DNA of 62,524 nt from Clostridia bacterium (GTDB lineage: Bacteria; Bacillota; Clostridia; Oscillospirales; Acutalibacteraceae), in the NCBI GenBank assembly GCA_024404145.1, contig JAKSQK010000007.1:1-62524 (forward strand), given 5' to 3'. Both the position numbers and the translations under genes were made by a program. The first letter of the stretch is position 1. Each line of letters opens with the position of its first letter. Below are positions 18,765-27,378 of this stretch, one piece after another. The notes beneath the pieces were generated by a model. It did no database searches and was not told where the DNA came from. It saw nothing but the letters and a program-made list of their open reading frames with translations.

Positions 18765-21071
18765 TTAGTTTTCGGTAGTTGATGTTGCTTTATTACTTTC
18801 GGTTGCTTTCTTTTTTGTTTGTTTTTTAACGGTCGAATTATCCGAAGATATTTCGGGTTTTGATACGGCAGTTCCGCTATGAGTTTTGCAAACCTGCGGA
18901 ATTCCCGACTGCCTATACCAGCCGAGCGCTTTATTCGGACAAGAAGAAGTAGCGAGTTGACCGCTTGAACGGCAGTAATAGTATGGAACGGCATAATCGC
19001 TTGTATCAAAAGATTTTGACTTTAATCCTTTATGTACTTCCGACATAACGGCGCCCCACATTTTAAGAGCGATAGTACTTTGAGGAATATCTTGCTGTTT
19101 ATCGTAACCGCACCAGCAAGAAGCAACATAGTATGGCGTTCCGCCAACAAACCACAAGTCTTTCGAATCATTTGAGGTACCCGTTTTTGCATATATTCTC
19201 AAATTCGGAATATAACCGGAAGCGCCTCTGCCGGTACCGTTAGAGCCGTAAACTACACCCTGCAAAAGCCGATTCATTACAGTTGCCGTATCTTCGCTTA
19301 TTGCAATAGTAGGTTCGTTTTCGGCATCAAGCACAACATTATCATGTTGGTCTAAAACTTTATAATACAGTTTCGGCTGATAATATAAACCGCCGTTGCC
19401 GAATATCGCATATGCGGCAGCCGATTCAAGAGTTGTAAGACCGCCGTTTGTACCGCCCATTCCGAGCGGAGAAAGATTTACATCTTCATTCGTAAGCGTG
19501 GTAATGCCAAGCTTTTGTGTCAGAAAATCAAATGACGCCTGTGGAGACATAAGATTGACAAGATATACGGGGATAGTATTTACAGAGCGTTCGAGTGCAT
19601 ACTGCACCGTAATATTACCCCAATACCCCTTGTACCAGTTTACAGGTTTCCACTTTCCATAATTTGTCTTCTTATCGTTAACTATCGAAGAATAGTTTAT
19701 AAGATTATTTTCGATGGAAGGAGCATAAGCGGCAATGGGTTTCATAGTTGAACCGGGTTGACGCACGGCATCGGTTGCTCTGTTAAATCCCGACATACCG
19801 AGGTTTACGGTTTTTTTGCCGATGCCCCCTGCCATTCCGAGAACATGGCCTTTATAATCCATTATCGTAAAGGAGCCCTGAAGTTTTTTGCCGTCTCTTC
19901 CTTTGATACCGTATTTTTCAGCATCATTGAATGTTTTTTCAACACTCTTTTGAATAGATGGGTCAAGAGTAGAATAAATTTTATAACCGCCGTTATAAAA
20001 TAGAGATGCCGCATGGCTTTCGTCATAATTATATTTTTTAGCAATATCTTTTGTAACCTGACGAATGAGCGCATCAACAAAGTATGAGTTTATATCTGTT
20101 TCATTAAGGTTATCTTTATCAGCAATAATTTTGACCTCTTCGGTCAATGCGTTATTATACTCCTCTTCCGTTATAAGATTTTGAGAAAGCATTTCGCTTA
20201 AAACAGTTTCTTTGCGAATTTTATTGTTTTCGGGTTGGTCATCGGGAGCATAATATGAAGGGCTTTTTGTTATTGCCGCCAATGTTGCACATTCGGCAAT
20301 TGTAAGGTCTTTAACCTCTTTATCGAAATAATAATTTGAAGCAACTCCAACACCGTAAAGACCGTGTCCCATCGCAATGGTATTGAGATAACATTCAATT
20401 ATCGTGTCTTTGGCATAGTGGCTTTCGAGATACCTCGCTCTCATTATTTCTCTTATTTTACGACTTGCCTTCTGCTCGTTATCACTAGTTAGGTTTTTAA
20501 CTAACTGCTGAGTAATTGTGGAACCGCCCTGATTTGAAGAATAAAAATGCAAAAACATATTTGCAAAAGCCGAGGCGGTTCTTTTCCAGTCAACACCATA
20601 ATGAGAATAAAAGCGTTTATCCTCTATTGCAACAAATGCATTAACAAGATTTTGCGGAATACCGTAATATTCTTCACTTTTTGATTTGGCAAGTTGAGGA
20701 TCATAACCGACCCAAATTCTGTTGAACTCGCCATGTAACCTCTGGTATTCGCTAAACTCTTCATTATTTTTGTTCTTTGTATAAATAGTTGTTGTAAAAT
20801 TCAATTTTAATTCGTCGAGGTTTTCGGTCATAGTGCCGTCAACAGATGTGAAGGCATAAACCAAAAACACGCTGACAACAACGCTGACAACGATTACACC
20901 AACCAAAAACAGTGTCAGCAGTGTTTTGAAAACCTGCTGTTTTTTTGCAATTGATGATTTTTTTCTTTTACTTTTATTTGATGTTTCTTTTGATGAAAAA
21001 CTGTTGAGGTCAAGCGTTTCCTGACTTTTGGAACTGATGTCTTCATATTCGTTATCAAAATAGTTATTCAC
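18765..21071 (-). CDS. Class A penicillin-binding protein (PBP1A-type)
   Basis: Bifunctional peptidoglycan polymerase and crosslinker, 768 residues. A cytoplasmic tail of about 45 residues is followed by one membrane helix. The GT51 glycosyltransferase domain has EDKRFYSHYGVDW and GGSTITQQLVKN. The transpeptidase domain has the active serine in RQPGSTMKP (SxxK), SVN and AKTGTS (KTG). The tail is rich in Ser, Thr and Lys. It starts at a GTG with GGAGGTG upstream. The divergent DUF4364 gene shares the upstream region. Vegetative or sporulation use cannot be told from sequence. Confidence 0.95.
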   Translation of the reverse strand: MNNYFDNEYEDISSKSQETLDLNSFSSKETSNKSKRKKSSIAKKQQVFKTLLTLFLVGVIVVSVVVSVFLVYAFTSVDGTMTENLDELKLNFTTTIYTKNKNNEEFSEYQRLHGEFNRIWVGYDPQLAKSKSEEYYGIPQNLVNAFVAIEDKRFYSHYGVDWKRTASAFANMFLHFYSSNQGGSTITQQLVKNLTSDNEQKASRKIREIMRARYLESHYAKDTIIECYLNTIAMGHGLYGVGVASNYYFDKEVKDLTIAECATLAAITKSPSYYAPDDQPENNKIRKETVLSEMLSQNLITEEEYNNALTEEVKIIADKDNLNETDINSYFVDALIRQVTKDIAKKYNYDESHAASLFYNGGYKIYSTLDPSIQKSVEKTFNDAEKYGIKGRDGKKLQGSFTIMDYKGHVLGMAGGIGKKTVNLGMSGFNRATDAVRQPGSTMKPIAAYAPSIENNLINYSSIVNDKKTNYGKWKPVNWYKGYWGNITVQYALERSVNTIPVYLVNLMSPQASFDFLTQKLGITTLTNEDVNLSPLGMGGTNGGLTTLESAAAYAIFGNGGLYYQPKLYYKVLDQHDNVVLDAENEPTIAISEDTATVMNRLLQGVVYGSNGTGRGASGYIPNLRIYAKTGTSNDSKDLWFVGGTPYYVASCWCGYDKQQDIPQSTIALKMWGAVMSEVHKGLKSKSFDTSDYAVPYYYCRSSGQLATSSCPNKALGWYRQSGIPQVCKTHSGTAVSKPEISSDNSTVKKQTKKKATESNKATSTTEN

Positions 21072-21156
21072 AAAAACACCTCCGTGCTTAAAACATTATA
21101 ATACTTTTTAACTAATTTTAACAGTTACAATATTTTTACAATTCTAAAAAATTAAC

Positions 21157-21184
21157 TTGAAAGATTTTTCAAAAATGATATAAT
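21157..21184 (+). promoter_or_regulatory. Sigma-A promoter of the DUF4364 gene
   Basis: TTGAAA (21157-21162), 16-base spacer and TATAAT (21179-21184). It lies roughly 20-30 bases before the coding start. Confidence 0.65.
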
Positions 21185-21215
21185 ATATTTATTAAATATA
21201 AGGATGGATACTTTT

Positions 21216-21764
21216 TTGGAAAATAACGCTGTATCTGCCGGTGTAAAACTCGGCGGTCTGTTTAATTCAACCGAAATTCGAATTTTAATATGTTATATTC
21301 TTAATTCAATAGGCGAACCAGTACCGTCAAGTTTGCTTGTAAACGAATTGCATTTTGAAGGTATTGCAAACGCATTTGAAGTTAGCGATGCAATAGTCTA
21401 TCTTGCAAAAAACGGGCATATTTTACTTGCCGACAAAGAAGATGACAGCTATACAGTTACCGAAAAAGGTATTGATACGGCAAATAGTCTTAAAACATCC
21501 CTCTCGCTTACCGTTAAAGACCGTGCATTTGCGCTGACAGTCCGAATGTTATCCCGCCTTAAAAACGCAAAGCAAACCGATTTTAAGATAGAATACGAAA
21601 ACGGTGTTCCATATATAGTTTGTTCGGTGTTAGACGGAGAGCTTCCTTTGCTGAGCATAAAGCTGTTATTATCCGACGAAAATCAGTCATCGGCAATAAA
21701 AGAGCGTTTTTTGGATAATCCAAACGAAATTTATAAAATCATAATTGATAAGTTAACAAAATAG
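21216..21764 (+). CDS. DUF4364 family winged-helix protein
   Basis: About 182 residues. It belongs to the DUF4364 family, common in Clostridia and predicted to have a winged helix near the N-terminus (STEIRILICYILNSIGEPVPSSLLVNELHF), so a DNA-binding regulator is possible. I choose TTG at 21216 because AAGGA (21200-21204) is at workable distance. An ATG at 21204 is in frame but lies on that site. The gene is single, with its own promoter and terminator. Targets are unknown. Confidence 0.75.
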   Translation: MENNAVSAGVKLGGLFNSTEIRILICYILNSIGEPVPSSLLVNELHFEGIANAFEVSDAIVYLAKNGHILLADKEDDSYTVTEKGIDTANSLKTSLSLTVKDRAFALTVRMLSRLKNAKQTDFKIEYENGVPYIVCSVLDGELPLLSIKLLLSDENQSSAIKERFLDNPNEIYKIIIDKLTK

Positions 21765-21768
21765 TTTA

Positions 21769-21802
21769 ATGCGGTTGTTTAAGTAACAACCGCATTTTTT
21801 TA
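21769..21802 (+). terminator. Intrinsic terminator after the DUF4364 gene
   Basis: An 11-pair perfect stem ATGCGGTTGTT / AACAACCGCAT (21769-21795), five-base loop, followed by a run of eight T. The convergent CapD-type gene stops at 21800 inside it, so it may serve both. Confidence 0.9.
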
Positions 21803-23635
21803 TTCATTATAGGAATAAGTCGGAACAAGTGTCCTAACGATAGCCCTTATATCGGCGTTATCATTAGCCATATTATCTTTTAACTGTGTAAGAATAGAAA
21901 GGAATTCTTTTTCATCAAACATAATCGGTCTGCCGATATGTATAAGGCGGTTTTCAGTTCGCATTAAACCTTCTTCAGCAAGAAGTTTTTCCTCATACAT
22001 TTTTTCTCCGGGACGAAGACCGATAAATTCAATTTTAATATCGGTATATGGTTCAAGACCGGAAAGTCTGATTAAGTTTTCAGCCAAATCAATTATCTTA
22101 ACCGGTTCGCCCATATCGAGAACAAATATCTCTCCGCCTTTTGCAGTAGCACCGGCTTGTAAAACGAGAGACACGGCTTCGGGTATAGTCATAAAATAAC
22201 GAATAATATTAGCATCGGTAACGGTAACGGGACCGCCCTCTTCAATTTGTTTCTTGAAAAGCGGAATAACCGAACCGTTGGAACCTAAAACATTACCGAA
22301 ACGAACTGCTACAAATTCAGTTTTTGAGCGAGAATTAAAATATTGAACAACCATTTCGCAAATTCGTTTACTAGCACCCATAATATTAGTAGGATTAACG
22401 GCTTTATCGGTTGAAATCAATACAAATCGTTTTACTCCGAATCTATCAGCGCAGTCGGCAACATTATATGTACCGAAAACATTGTTTTTTATTGATTCGT
22501 TGGGACTGTCTTCCATCAAAGGAACATGCTTATGCGCCGCAGCATGAAAAACAAGCTGAGGTTTGTATTTTTCAAAAATTGCGTCAAGACGGTTTATATC
22601 CCTTACCGAGCCGATTAAAACTTCTAAGTCAAGTTCAGGATGGTCTCTCAAAAGTTCGTTTTGAATATCGTAAGCATTGTTCTCGTAAATATCAAAAATA
22701 ATCAGTTTTTTTGGATTATGGCAAGAAATTTGACGGCATAATTCGCTGCCGATTGAACCGCCGCCGCCGGTTACAAGAACAACATTATCACTAACATATT
22801 GTAGAACACTTTCGACCTTTATATCGATAGGGTCTCTTCCGAGAAGGTCCTCAATTTGCACATCTCTGAGCGTTGCGGCGTTAACATTATCATCATTGAG
22901 CAACTGATAATATGAAGGCAAAACTCTAACCTTACAGCCGGTTTTCTGACAAATATTGAGAATTGCGGATTTTTTGCTGGAAGGACAAGTCGGTATAGCA
23001 AAAATAATTGTATCAATTCTATATTGCTTTGCCGCAGAAACAATTTCATTAGAACCGCCGATAACTTCAATTCCATTGATAATCGAGCTCTTTTTAAGTG
23101 GGTCATCATCAATAAGGCATTTAATGGAATATTTTTTCTTTTCGGAACTGTTACGAATATCATTTATTATTAAATTACCTGCCGAACCGGCGCCGATAAT
23201 CATAATATTTCCTACAATACCGTCTTTTTTTGCCTTTAATTTCTTTCTTCTTTTTGCAACATGAGCTCTGAAAACAGAAATTAATGAAAAAGTTAATAAG
23301 GCAAGGAGCAATGCTTCATAGGGATAAAAATCAAAGGCTATTTCATTAATCGCCAAAGAAACAAGATATAATACTGATGCCGAAGCAAAAGAAGAAAACA
23401 ATATTCTTATATAGGAAAACATATCTGTAAATTCCCAAAGAATATAATAAACTCTAAGCAAATAAAGCATTGCAATTAAAAAGTTCGGAAATCCTATCAG
23501 AAAAATAAAAGGAATTATTCGATTAGAAAATAAGATGTCTAAATTAAAAGTAAAAGCAGCGGTTGTAATTACCGCAATATCAGCAAGAATAAAATCAAGA
23601 ATAAAATATTTCAATCTATTTATTATTCTATTCAT
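21800..23635 (-). CDS. FlaA1/CapD-type nucleoside-diphosphate-sugar 4,6-dehydratase, membrane-bound
   Basis: 611 residues. Four N-terminal membrane helices (to about 120) are followed by a CoA-binding-like Rossmann domain with MIIGAGSAGNLI, and then a short-chain dehydrogenase domain with VTGGGGSIGSELCRQI. The catalytic lysine is in TNIMGASKRICE, where methionine replaces the usual tyrosine, as in FlaA1/PglF enzymes. Such enzymes act on UDP-GlcNAc-type sugars for capsule, flagellin or pilin glycans. GGAGATGA precedes the ATG. The gene is alone with its own promoter. It could supply sugar nucleotides to the glycan genes at 46.5-50 kb, but this is only inferred. Confidence 0.92.
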   Translation of the reverse strand: MNRIINRLKYFILDFILADIAVITTAAFTFNLDILFSNRIIPFIFLIGFPNFLIAMLYLLRVYYILWEFTDMFSYIRILFSSFASASVLYLVSLAINEIAFDFYPYEALLLALLTFSLISVFRAHVAKRRKKLKAKKDGIVGNIMIIGAGSAGNLIINDIRNSSEKKKYSIKCLIDDDPLKKSSIINGIEVIGGSNEIVSAAKQYRIDTIIFAIPTCPSSKKSAILNICQKTGCKVRVLPSYYQLLNDDNVNAATLRDVQIEDLLGRDPIDIKVESVLQYVSDNVVLVTGGGGSIGSELCRQISCHNPKKLIIFDIYENNAYDIQNELLRDHPELDLEVLIGSVRDINRLDAIFEKYKPQLVFHAAAHKHVPLMEDSPNESIKNNVFGTYNVADCADRFGVKRFVLISTDKAVNPTNIMGASKRICEMVVQYFNSRSKTEFVAVRFGNVLGSNGSVIPLFKKQIEEGGPVTVTDANIIRYFMTIPEAVSLVLQAGATAKGGEIFVLDMGEPVKIIDLAENLIRLSGLEPYTDIKIEFIGLRPGEKMYEEKLLAEEGLMRTENRLIHIGRPIMFDEKEFLSILTQLKDNMANDNADIRAIVRTLVPTYSYNE

Positions 23636-23666
23636 GTTATCATCTCCAAACTTTAATCATAAGTAC

Positions 23667-23695
23667 ATTTTAGCATAAAACAAAAAAATAATCAA
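23667..23695 (-). promoter_or_regulatory. Sigma-A promoter of the CapD-type gene
   Basis: TTGATT (23690-23695), 17-base spacer and TAAAAT (23667-23672) on the minus strand, about 30 bases before the ATG. Confidence 0.6.
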
Positions 23696-23698
23696 ACA

Positions 23699-23974
23699 CT
23701 ACTTTATAAACTTGTTATAGCCGTTTCCGTATTGAATACATTTAGAAACTCGGCTAAGCGTTGCAGATGAAATATTCGTTTCTTGAATTACCTGATTATA
23801 TGTTTTATCTTCCATAAGGAGTTTTGCGGCTTTAATTCTACCCGCCATCTGTTCTACTTCCTTTTTTGTACATAAATCATCAAAAAGATTTTTACAATCA
23901 TCAACAGTTTTTAGTCTAATTAAAATCTTAAATAAATTTTCTATATCATTTTCGCTTATTTTTTTATCTGTCAT
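23699..23974 (-). CDS. YerC/YecD family TrpR-like DNA-binding protein
   Basis: A 91-residue helix-turn-helix protein of the YerC family, related to the Trp repressor fold. The core LFDDLCTKKEVEQMAGRIKAAKLL and the recognition helix TNISSATLSRVSKCIQYG are clear. The ATG at 23974 is chosen because AAAGGTGA precedes it and homologues start there. It lies 60 bases after the DapF-like gene on the same strand and may be the last gene of that operon. A regulatory role for the operon is possible but untested. Confidence 0.85.
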   Translation of the reverse strand: MTDKKISENDIENLFKILIRLKTVDDCKNLFDDLCTKKEVEQMAGRIKAAKLLMEDKTYNQVIQETNISSATLSRVSKCIQYGNGYNKFIK

Positions 23975-24033
23975 GATAATCACCTTTCTTTTTTCAAAAA
24001 AATAAATAGCGCAGAAATGCAAAAAGCAGATTT

Positions 24034-24822
24034 TTATACTGTTATCTCAGTAAATTGATGCGAAATAATTGAAACTTTTTCGTATAACTCAACATATTTT
24101 GCCTTTGAAGACGAAATTGTTTTCAAAACTCCGCCCGGTTGAATAATTTCAATTTCCGTTTTGCTATCAGAGTTAGCGGTTAAATATGCGCAAAGGGCGC
24201 AACTTCCACTGGCACAAGAATTTTCATAGAATAAAGTTTCGCAGGATTTAACATAAACTATCGGGGTTATTTCGTTAGTTTTTGAATTGAAAATCATAAT
24301 TCCCAATGCTGATAAATTTAGCTTTACTGCATAGGTTTTAAGCAAAATCTCAGCATCATTTTTGCTAACGCTGTTTTCGGTTATGATATGCGATATACCC
24401 TCAAATTCAACAACGGGCAAATTAAATGTTTTACCGTTAACATCAAAGTTATAATTATATATTGATTTTGGCTTTTCAAGGTTTATTTTACAATAATAGG
24501 CATCATCGGTTTTTTGGGATTTAACAGAGATTTCGTTTTTGCAACCGAAAACTTTTATCGCTGTATCAGCGCAATTATCGCAGTTGATATGCGAATATAA
24601 AACGGCAGCAGACATAGTTGCATTACCGCAAAACTCACCACCCGCCATACATAAATACGGTGTTTTTTTGCGAAAATCTATAAAACCCACCTGTTCAATC
24701 CTATTATTTTCTTTCATAATAATATCCGATATTTGAGTATAATATTTTTTATCAATTCCGTTATCAATTACAAGTGCCGTAATATTACCGGTCGGATTTA
24801 GAATATAATATTCAATCGTCAT
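24034..24822 (-). CDS. DapF-like amino acid racemase/epimerase
   Basis: 262 residues of the diaminopimelate epimerase superfamily, cofactor-independent enzymes that use two cysteines. Both candidate cysteines are visible: C65 in [10 protein letters not shown] and C203 in [12 protein letters not shown]. The flanking motifs differ from classic DapF (CGNGARC and ACGTGA), closer to the CntK-type histidine racemase branch. The ATG overlaps the stop of the ABC ATPase gene (ATGA), so it is coupled to an amino-acid importer. It probably acts on the imported amino acid, but the substrate cannot be named. A role as the cell's DAP epimerase is the main alternative. Confidence 0.75.
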   Translation of the reverse strand: MTIEYYILNPTGNITALVIDNGIDKKYYTQISDIIMKENNRIEQVGFIDFRKKTPYLCMAGGEFCGNATMSAAVLYSHINCDNCADTAIKVFGCKNEISVKSQKTDDAYYCKINLEKPKSIYNYNFDVNGKTFNLPVVEFEGISHIITENSVSKNDAEILLKTYAVKLNLSALGIMIFNSKTNEITPIVYVKSCETLFYENSCASGSCALCAYLTANSDSKTEIEIIQPGGVLKTISSSKAKYVELYEKVSIISHQFTEITV

Positions 24823-25574
24823 TTATTATAATTCTGCAAAAATTGCTTTGTCCTTTCGTTCATTGTATTTTCAAACAAATCTTCGGGTTTACCCTGCTCG
24901 ACTATTACCCCGCCATCCATAAAAATAACTCTATCGGAAACGGCCTTTGCAAAAGCCATTTCATGGGTAACAATAACCATTGTCATTTTTTCGTCGGCAA
25001 GTTGTTTTATTACCTTTAATACCTCGCCTGTAAGTTCTGGGTCAAGAGCGCTGGTCGGCTCGTCAAAAAACAAAATTTCGGGTTTCATTGCAAGAGCTCT
25101 TACTATCGAAACTCTTTGCTGCATACCTCCTGAAAGTTCGCAAGGATATAGATTTTCTTTACCTTCAAGTCCCATTTTTTTGAGAAGCGCCATCGCCTCA
25201 GAAACAACCTCATTTTTATCCCTTTTCAAAACTTTAATAGGCGCATCGGTTATATTTTTAAGAACACTGTAATGCGGGAACAAATTAAAATTCTGAAAAA
25301 CAAGACCAAAAACTTTTCTGAATTTATTAAGGTCTTTTTTATAGCAAAGTTTTCCTTTTGCATCAATATATGTAACATCATCGCCCATATAGGAAATAAT
25401 GCCGTCGTCAACCGTTTCGAGTAGCGTTGCGCATCTCAAAAGGGTTGATTTTCCACCGCCCGAGGGGCCGATAATCGAAACAACCTCGCCCTTATTGACA
25501 GCAAGTGAAATATCCTTTAATACCTCGTTATCTCCGAAGGATTTTTTTATATTATTTATTGTTAAAACATTCAT
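24819..25574 (-). CDS. Amino-acid ABC importer, ATP-binding protein (GlnQ-like)
   Basis: 251 residues with Walker [10 protein letters not shown] (GxxGxGKST type), Q-loop FQNFNLFPH, signature [14 protein letters not shown], Walker [14 protein letters not shown] and the switch histidine in [13 protein letters not shown]. These match the polar-amino-acid uptake ATPases. It lies ten bases after the permease and four bases over the racemase gene. The order of transcription is binding protein, permease, ATPase, racemase. Confidence 0.95.
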   Translation of the reverse strand: MNVLTINNIKKSFGDNEVLKDISLAVNKGEVVSIIGPSGGGKSTLLRCATLLETVDDGIISYMGDDVTYIDAKGKLCYKKDLNKFRKVFGLVFQNFNLFPHYSVLKNITDAPIKVLKRDKNEVVSEAMALLKKMGLEGKENLYPCELSGGMQQRVSIVRALAMKPEILFFDEPTSALDPELTGEVLKVIKQLADEKMTMVIVTHEMAFAKAVSDRVIFMDGGVIVEQGKPEDLFENTMNERTKQFLQNYNK

Positions 25575-25584
25575 ATTTTATCTC

Positions 25585-26235
25585 CTACTGTTGATAATAG
25601 CTCATAGACTTTTCAACTCGGCCCATAACAAAACCGACAATTGCGTTGAAAATATAATAGAATACACCTGCTACCAAAAAAGGAGTAAAACTTGTTTGAG
25701 AATTTGCAATTTGCTTACCTATTGTAAACATTTCCTGATATGAAACTGTAAATGCAATAGAAGTATCTTTAACAAGAGTTACGATTTCGTTTGTAATGCT
25801 CGGAAGTATTCTTCTTATTACCTGCGGAAGAATAATTCTTACAAAAGTTTGAAATTTTGAATAACCTAAAATAGTAGCAGCTTCGTGCTGACCAATCGAG
25901 ATAGATTCAATTCCGCCACGGTAAATTTCCGAAAAATAGGCAGCATAATTTATGGCAAAGGCGACAACAACAGGAATAAGTTTGTTCCTCGAAACACTTA
26001 CTCCGAAAATATAATAGGGGCCGTATGTAACAGCAAGAAGTTGAAGCATAAGCGGAGTTCCCCGAAGAACCGAAACAATAAACTGTGTTATTTTTGATAC
26101 TATTTTATTTTTGCTCATTCTAAGCAGAGCGATTATTATGCCGAGGGGCAAGGAAAAAATTAAAGTCAGAAAAAATATTGCACAAGTCTTTCCGAGTCCT
26201 TGACTCATTTGAATTATCATTGTTTGTAAACTCAA
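25585..26235 (-). CDS. Amino-acid ABC importer, permease (GlnP/HisM-like)
   Basis: 216-residue inner-membrane permease with about five helices and the EAA loop ISIGQHEAATILGYSKFQTF that docks the ATPase. RGTPLMLQL is typical of the polar-amino-acid family. It seems to start at TTG with GAGGT upstream. A strong hairpin separates it from the binding-protein gene, which probably lowers its expression relative to the binding protein. Confidence 0.93.
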   Translation of the reverse strand: MSLQTMIIQMSQGLGKTCAIFFLTLIFSLPLGIIIALLRMSKNKIVSKITQFIVSVLRGTPLMLQLLAVTYGPYYIFGVSVSRNKLIPVVVAFAINYAAYFSEIYRGGIESISIGQHEAATILGYSKFQTFVRIILPQVIRRILPSITNEIVTLVKDTSIAFTVSYQEMFTIGKQIANSQTSFTPFLVAGVFYYIFNAIVGFVMGRVEKSMSYYQQ

Positions 26236-26266
26236 AACGAAACCTCATTTCAAAAAAGCAAATTGC

Positions 26267-26302
26267 GGTTTAAGCCCCCTATAATAATAGGAGGCTTAAA
26301 CC
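26267..26302 (-). promoter_or_regulatory. Intra-operon hairpin between binding-protein and permease genes
   Basis: Arms 26267-26282 and 26287-26302 form 16 pairs with one mismatch (GGTTTAAGCC core). No immediate T-run follows, though a T-rich stretch occurs 12 bases later. It could partly end transcription or protect the 3' end of the binding-protein message, as often seen for importers that need excess binding protein. Confidence 0.65.
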
Positions 26303-26325
26303 TTATGGAAAATTATGAAAAATTA

Positions 26326-27174
26326 TTATTTACCAGCTACATAAGCTTTTGCAACGGGATAGTCAACAAATACTGCGTCAACTGCATTGCCTTCAAGTTC
26401 GGTAAAGCATTTTAAGAAACTGTCGCAAGTAACTAATTCTTTAAATGTATCTTTAAGATCCTTTAAGTCCTCATTGAGCAATGATTCACCTGAGGTACCA
26501 AGCTGAACTGCAACAACCTTATCTTTGAGGTCTTTTGAAGATTTAATTCCGCCATCGGTCTTAACAACAAGAACCTGTGTGTTGTAGTAGTAAGGAGCGG
26601 AAATTACATAGCCTGCTTCGGTCATAGAATCAAGGATAGTCATACCAGACCATACGCAATCGCATTCTTTTGCATCAAGCTGAACCAACTTTTGATCCCA
26701 GTTTACGCCGAATACCTTAAATTCCCAACCGAGAACTTCACATGCGGCTTTACAAATTTCAACATCAAATCCGGTATATTCACCGTTATCGCCCATGTAA
26801 CTAAAAGGATTATATTCGGGGTCAATACCCATTGTGAATGTTCTCTTTTCGGCTTTCTTAACATCAACAGTTTCATCAAATGTTGCTTTTGATTCACCAT
26901 TTAAGAAAAGAAGGTTGTCAACAATATCAGGATACTTATCGGCTATTTCTTTATACTTTCCGTTTTTAACAAGTTCTTGAACTGCGGCATCAATATACTT
27001 ACAGGTTTCGTCATCGCCATTACGGAAAGCGATACCATATTGTTCTGCACCAAGTTCTTCATTGATAATTGTTAATGTTTCTGCTTTTGATTTTGATTCG
27101 GTTTTCTTTGCTGCACAACCTGCAAAACAAAGTAACATTGCAATTGAGAGTAATACTGCGATAATTTTTTTCAT
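26326..27174 (-). CDS. Amino-acid-binding lipoprotein (SBP family 3) with circularly permuted order
   Basis: 282 residues. The lipoprotein signal has lipobox FAGC (C20), and AAGGAG precedes the ATG at 27174. The expected family-3 fold is present but out of order. Residues 33-85 (EELGAEQYGIAFRNGDDETC through AVQELVKNGKYKEIADKYPD) are what normally ends these proteins. Residues 112-282 begin with the usual N-terminus FTMGIDPEYNPFSYMGDNG and stop at DAVFVDYPVAKAYVAGK, just where the missing C-terminal part would normally follow. A linker of about 26 residues joins the blocks. The binding site can still form in three dimensions. The ligand is probably an amino acid. Confidence 0.88.
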   Translation of the reverse strand: MKKIIAVLLSIAMLLCFAGCAAKKTESKSKAETLTIINEELGAEQYGIAFRNGDDETCKYIDAAVQELVKNGKYKEIADKYPDIVDNLLFLNGESKATFDETVDVKKAEKRTFTMGIDPEYNPFSYMGDNGEYTGFDVEICKAACEVLGWEFKVFGVNWDQKLVQLDAKECDCVWSGMTILDSMTEAGYVISAPYYYNTQVLVVKTDGGIKSSKDLKDKVVAVQLGTSGESLLNEDLKDLKDTFKELVTCDSFLKCFTELEGNAVDAVFVDYPVAKAYVAGK

Positions 27175-27219
27175 TTTTAATTTCTCCTTTTCCCTTGCGG
27201 GTTTTAATTTGATGGTCTT

Positions 27220-27248
27220 ATTATACTTCACTTCGATAAAGTTGTAAA
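27220..27248 (-). promoter_or_regulatory. Sigma-A promoter of the amino-acid importer operon
   Basis: TTTACA (27243-27248), 17-base spacer and TATAAT (27220-27225) on the minus strand, 45-75 bases before the ATG. Confidence 0.75.
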
Positions 27249-27354
27249 GCGTTTTTTTCAAATTTTTTTAACTTTGTAACATTTGCATAAAAAACATCAA
27301 ATTATCAACCGTCGCTTTATCACTTTATTGTGCTAAATTAACGAATGCAATTAT

Positions 27355-27378
27355 AAAGAGCGGGATTTTCCGCTCTTT
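27355..27378 (-). terminator. Terminator-like hairpin at the uvrB stop
   Basis: Nine-pair stem AAAGAGCGG / CCGCTCTTT with a six-base loop. It overlaps the uvrB stop codon (27377-27379). The following minus-strand bases are AT-rich but not a clean T-run. Confidence 0.6.

Noticed and set aside
18765..21071. Short open frames on either strand within the penicillin-binding protein gene
   Set aside because: They have no ribosome sites or family matches and lie inside a clearly coding gene.
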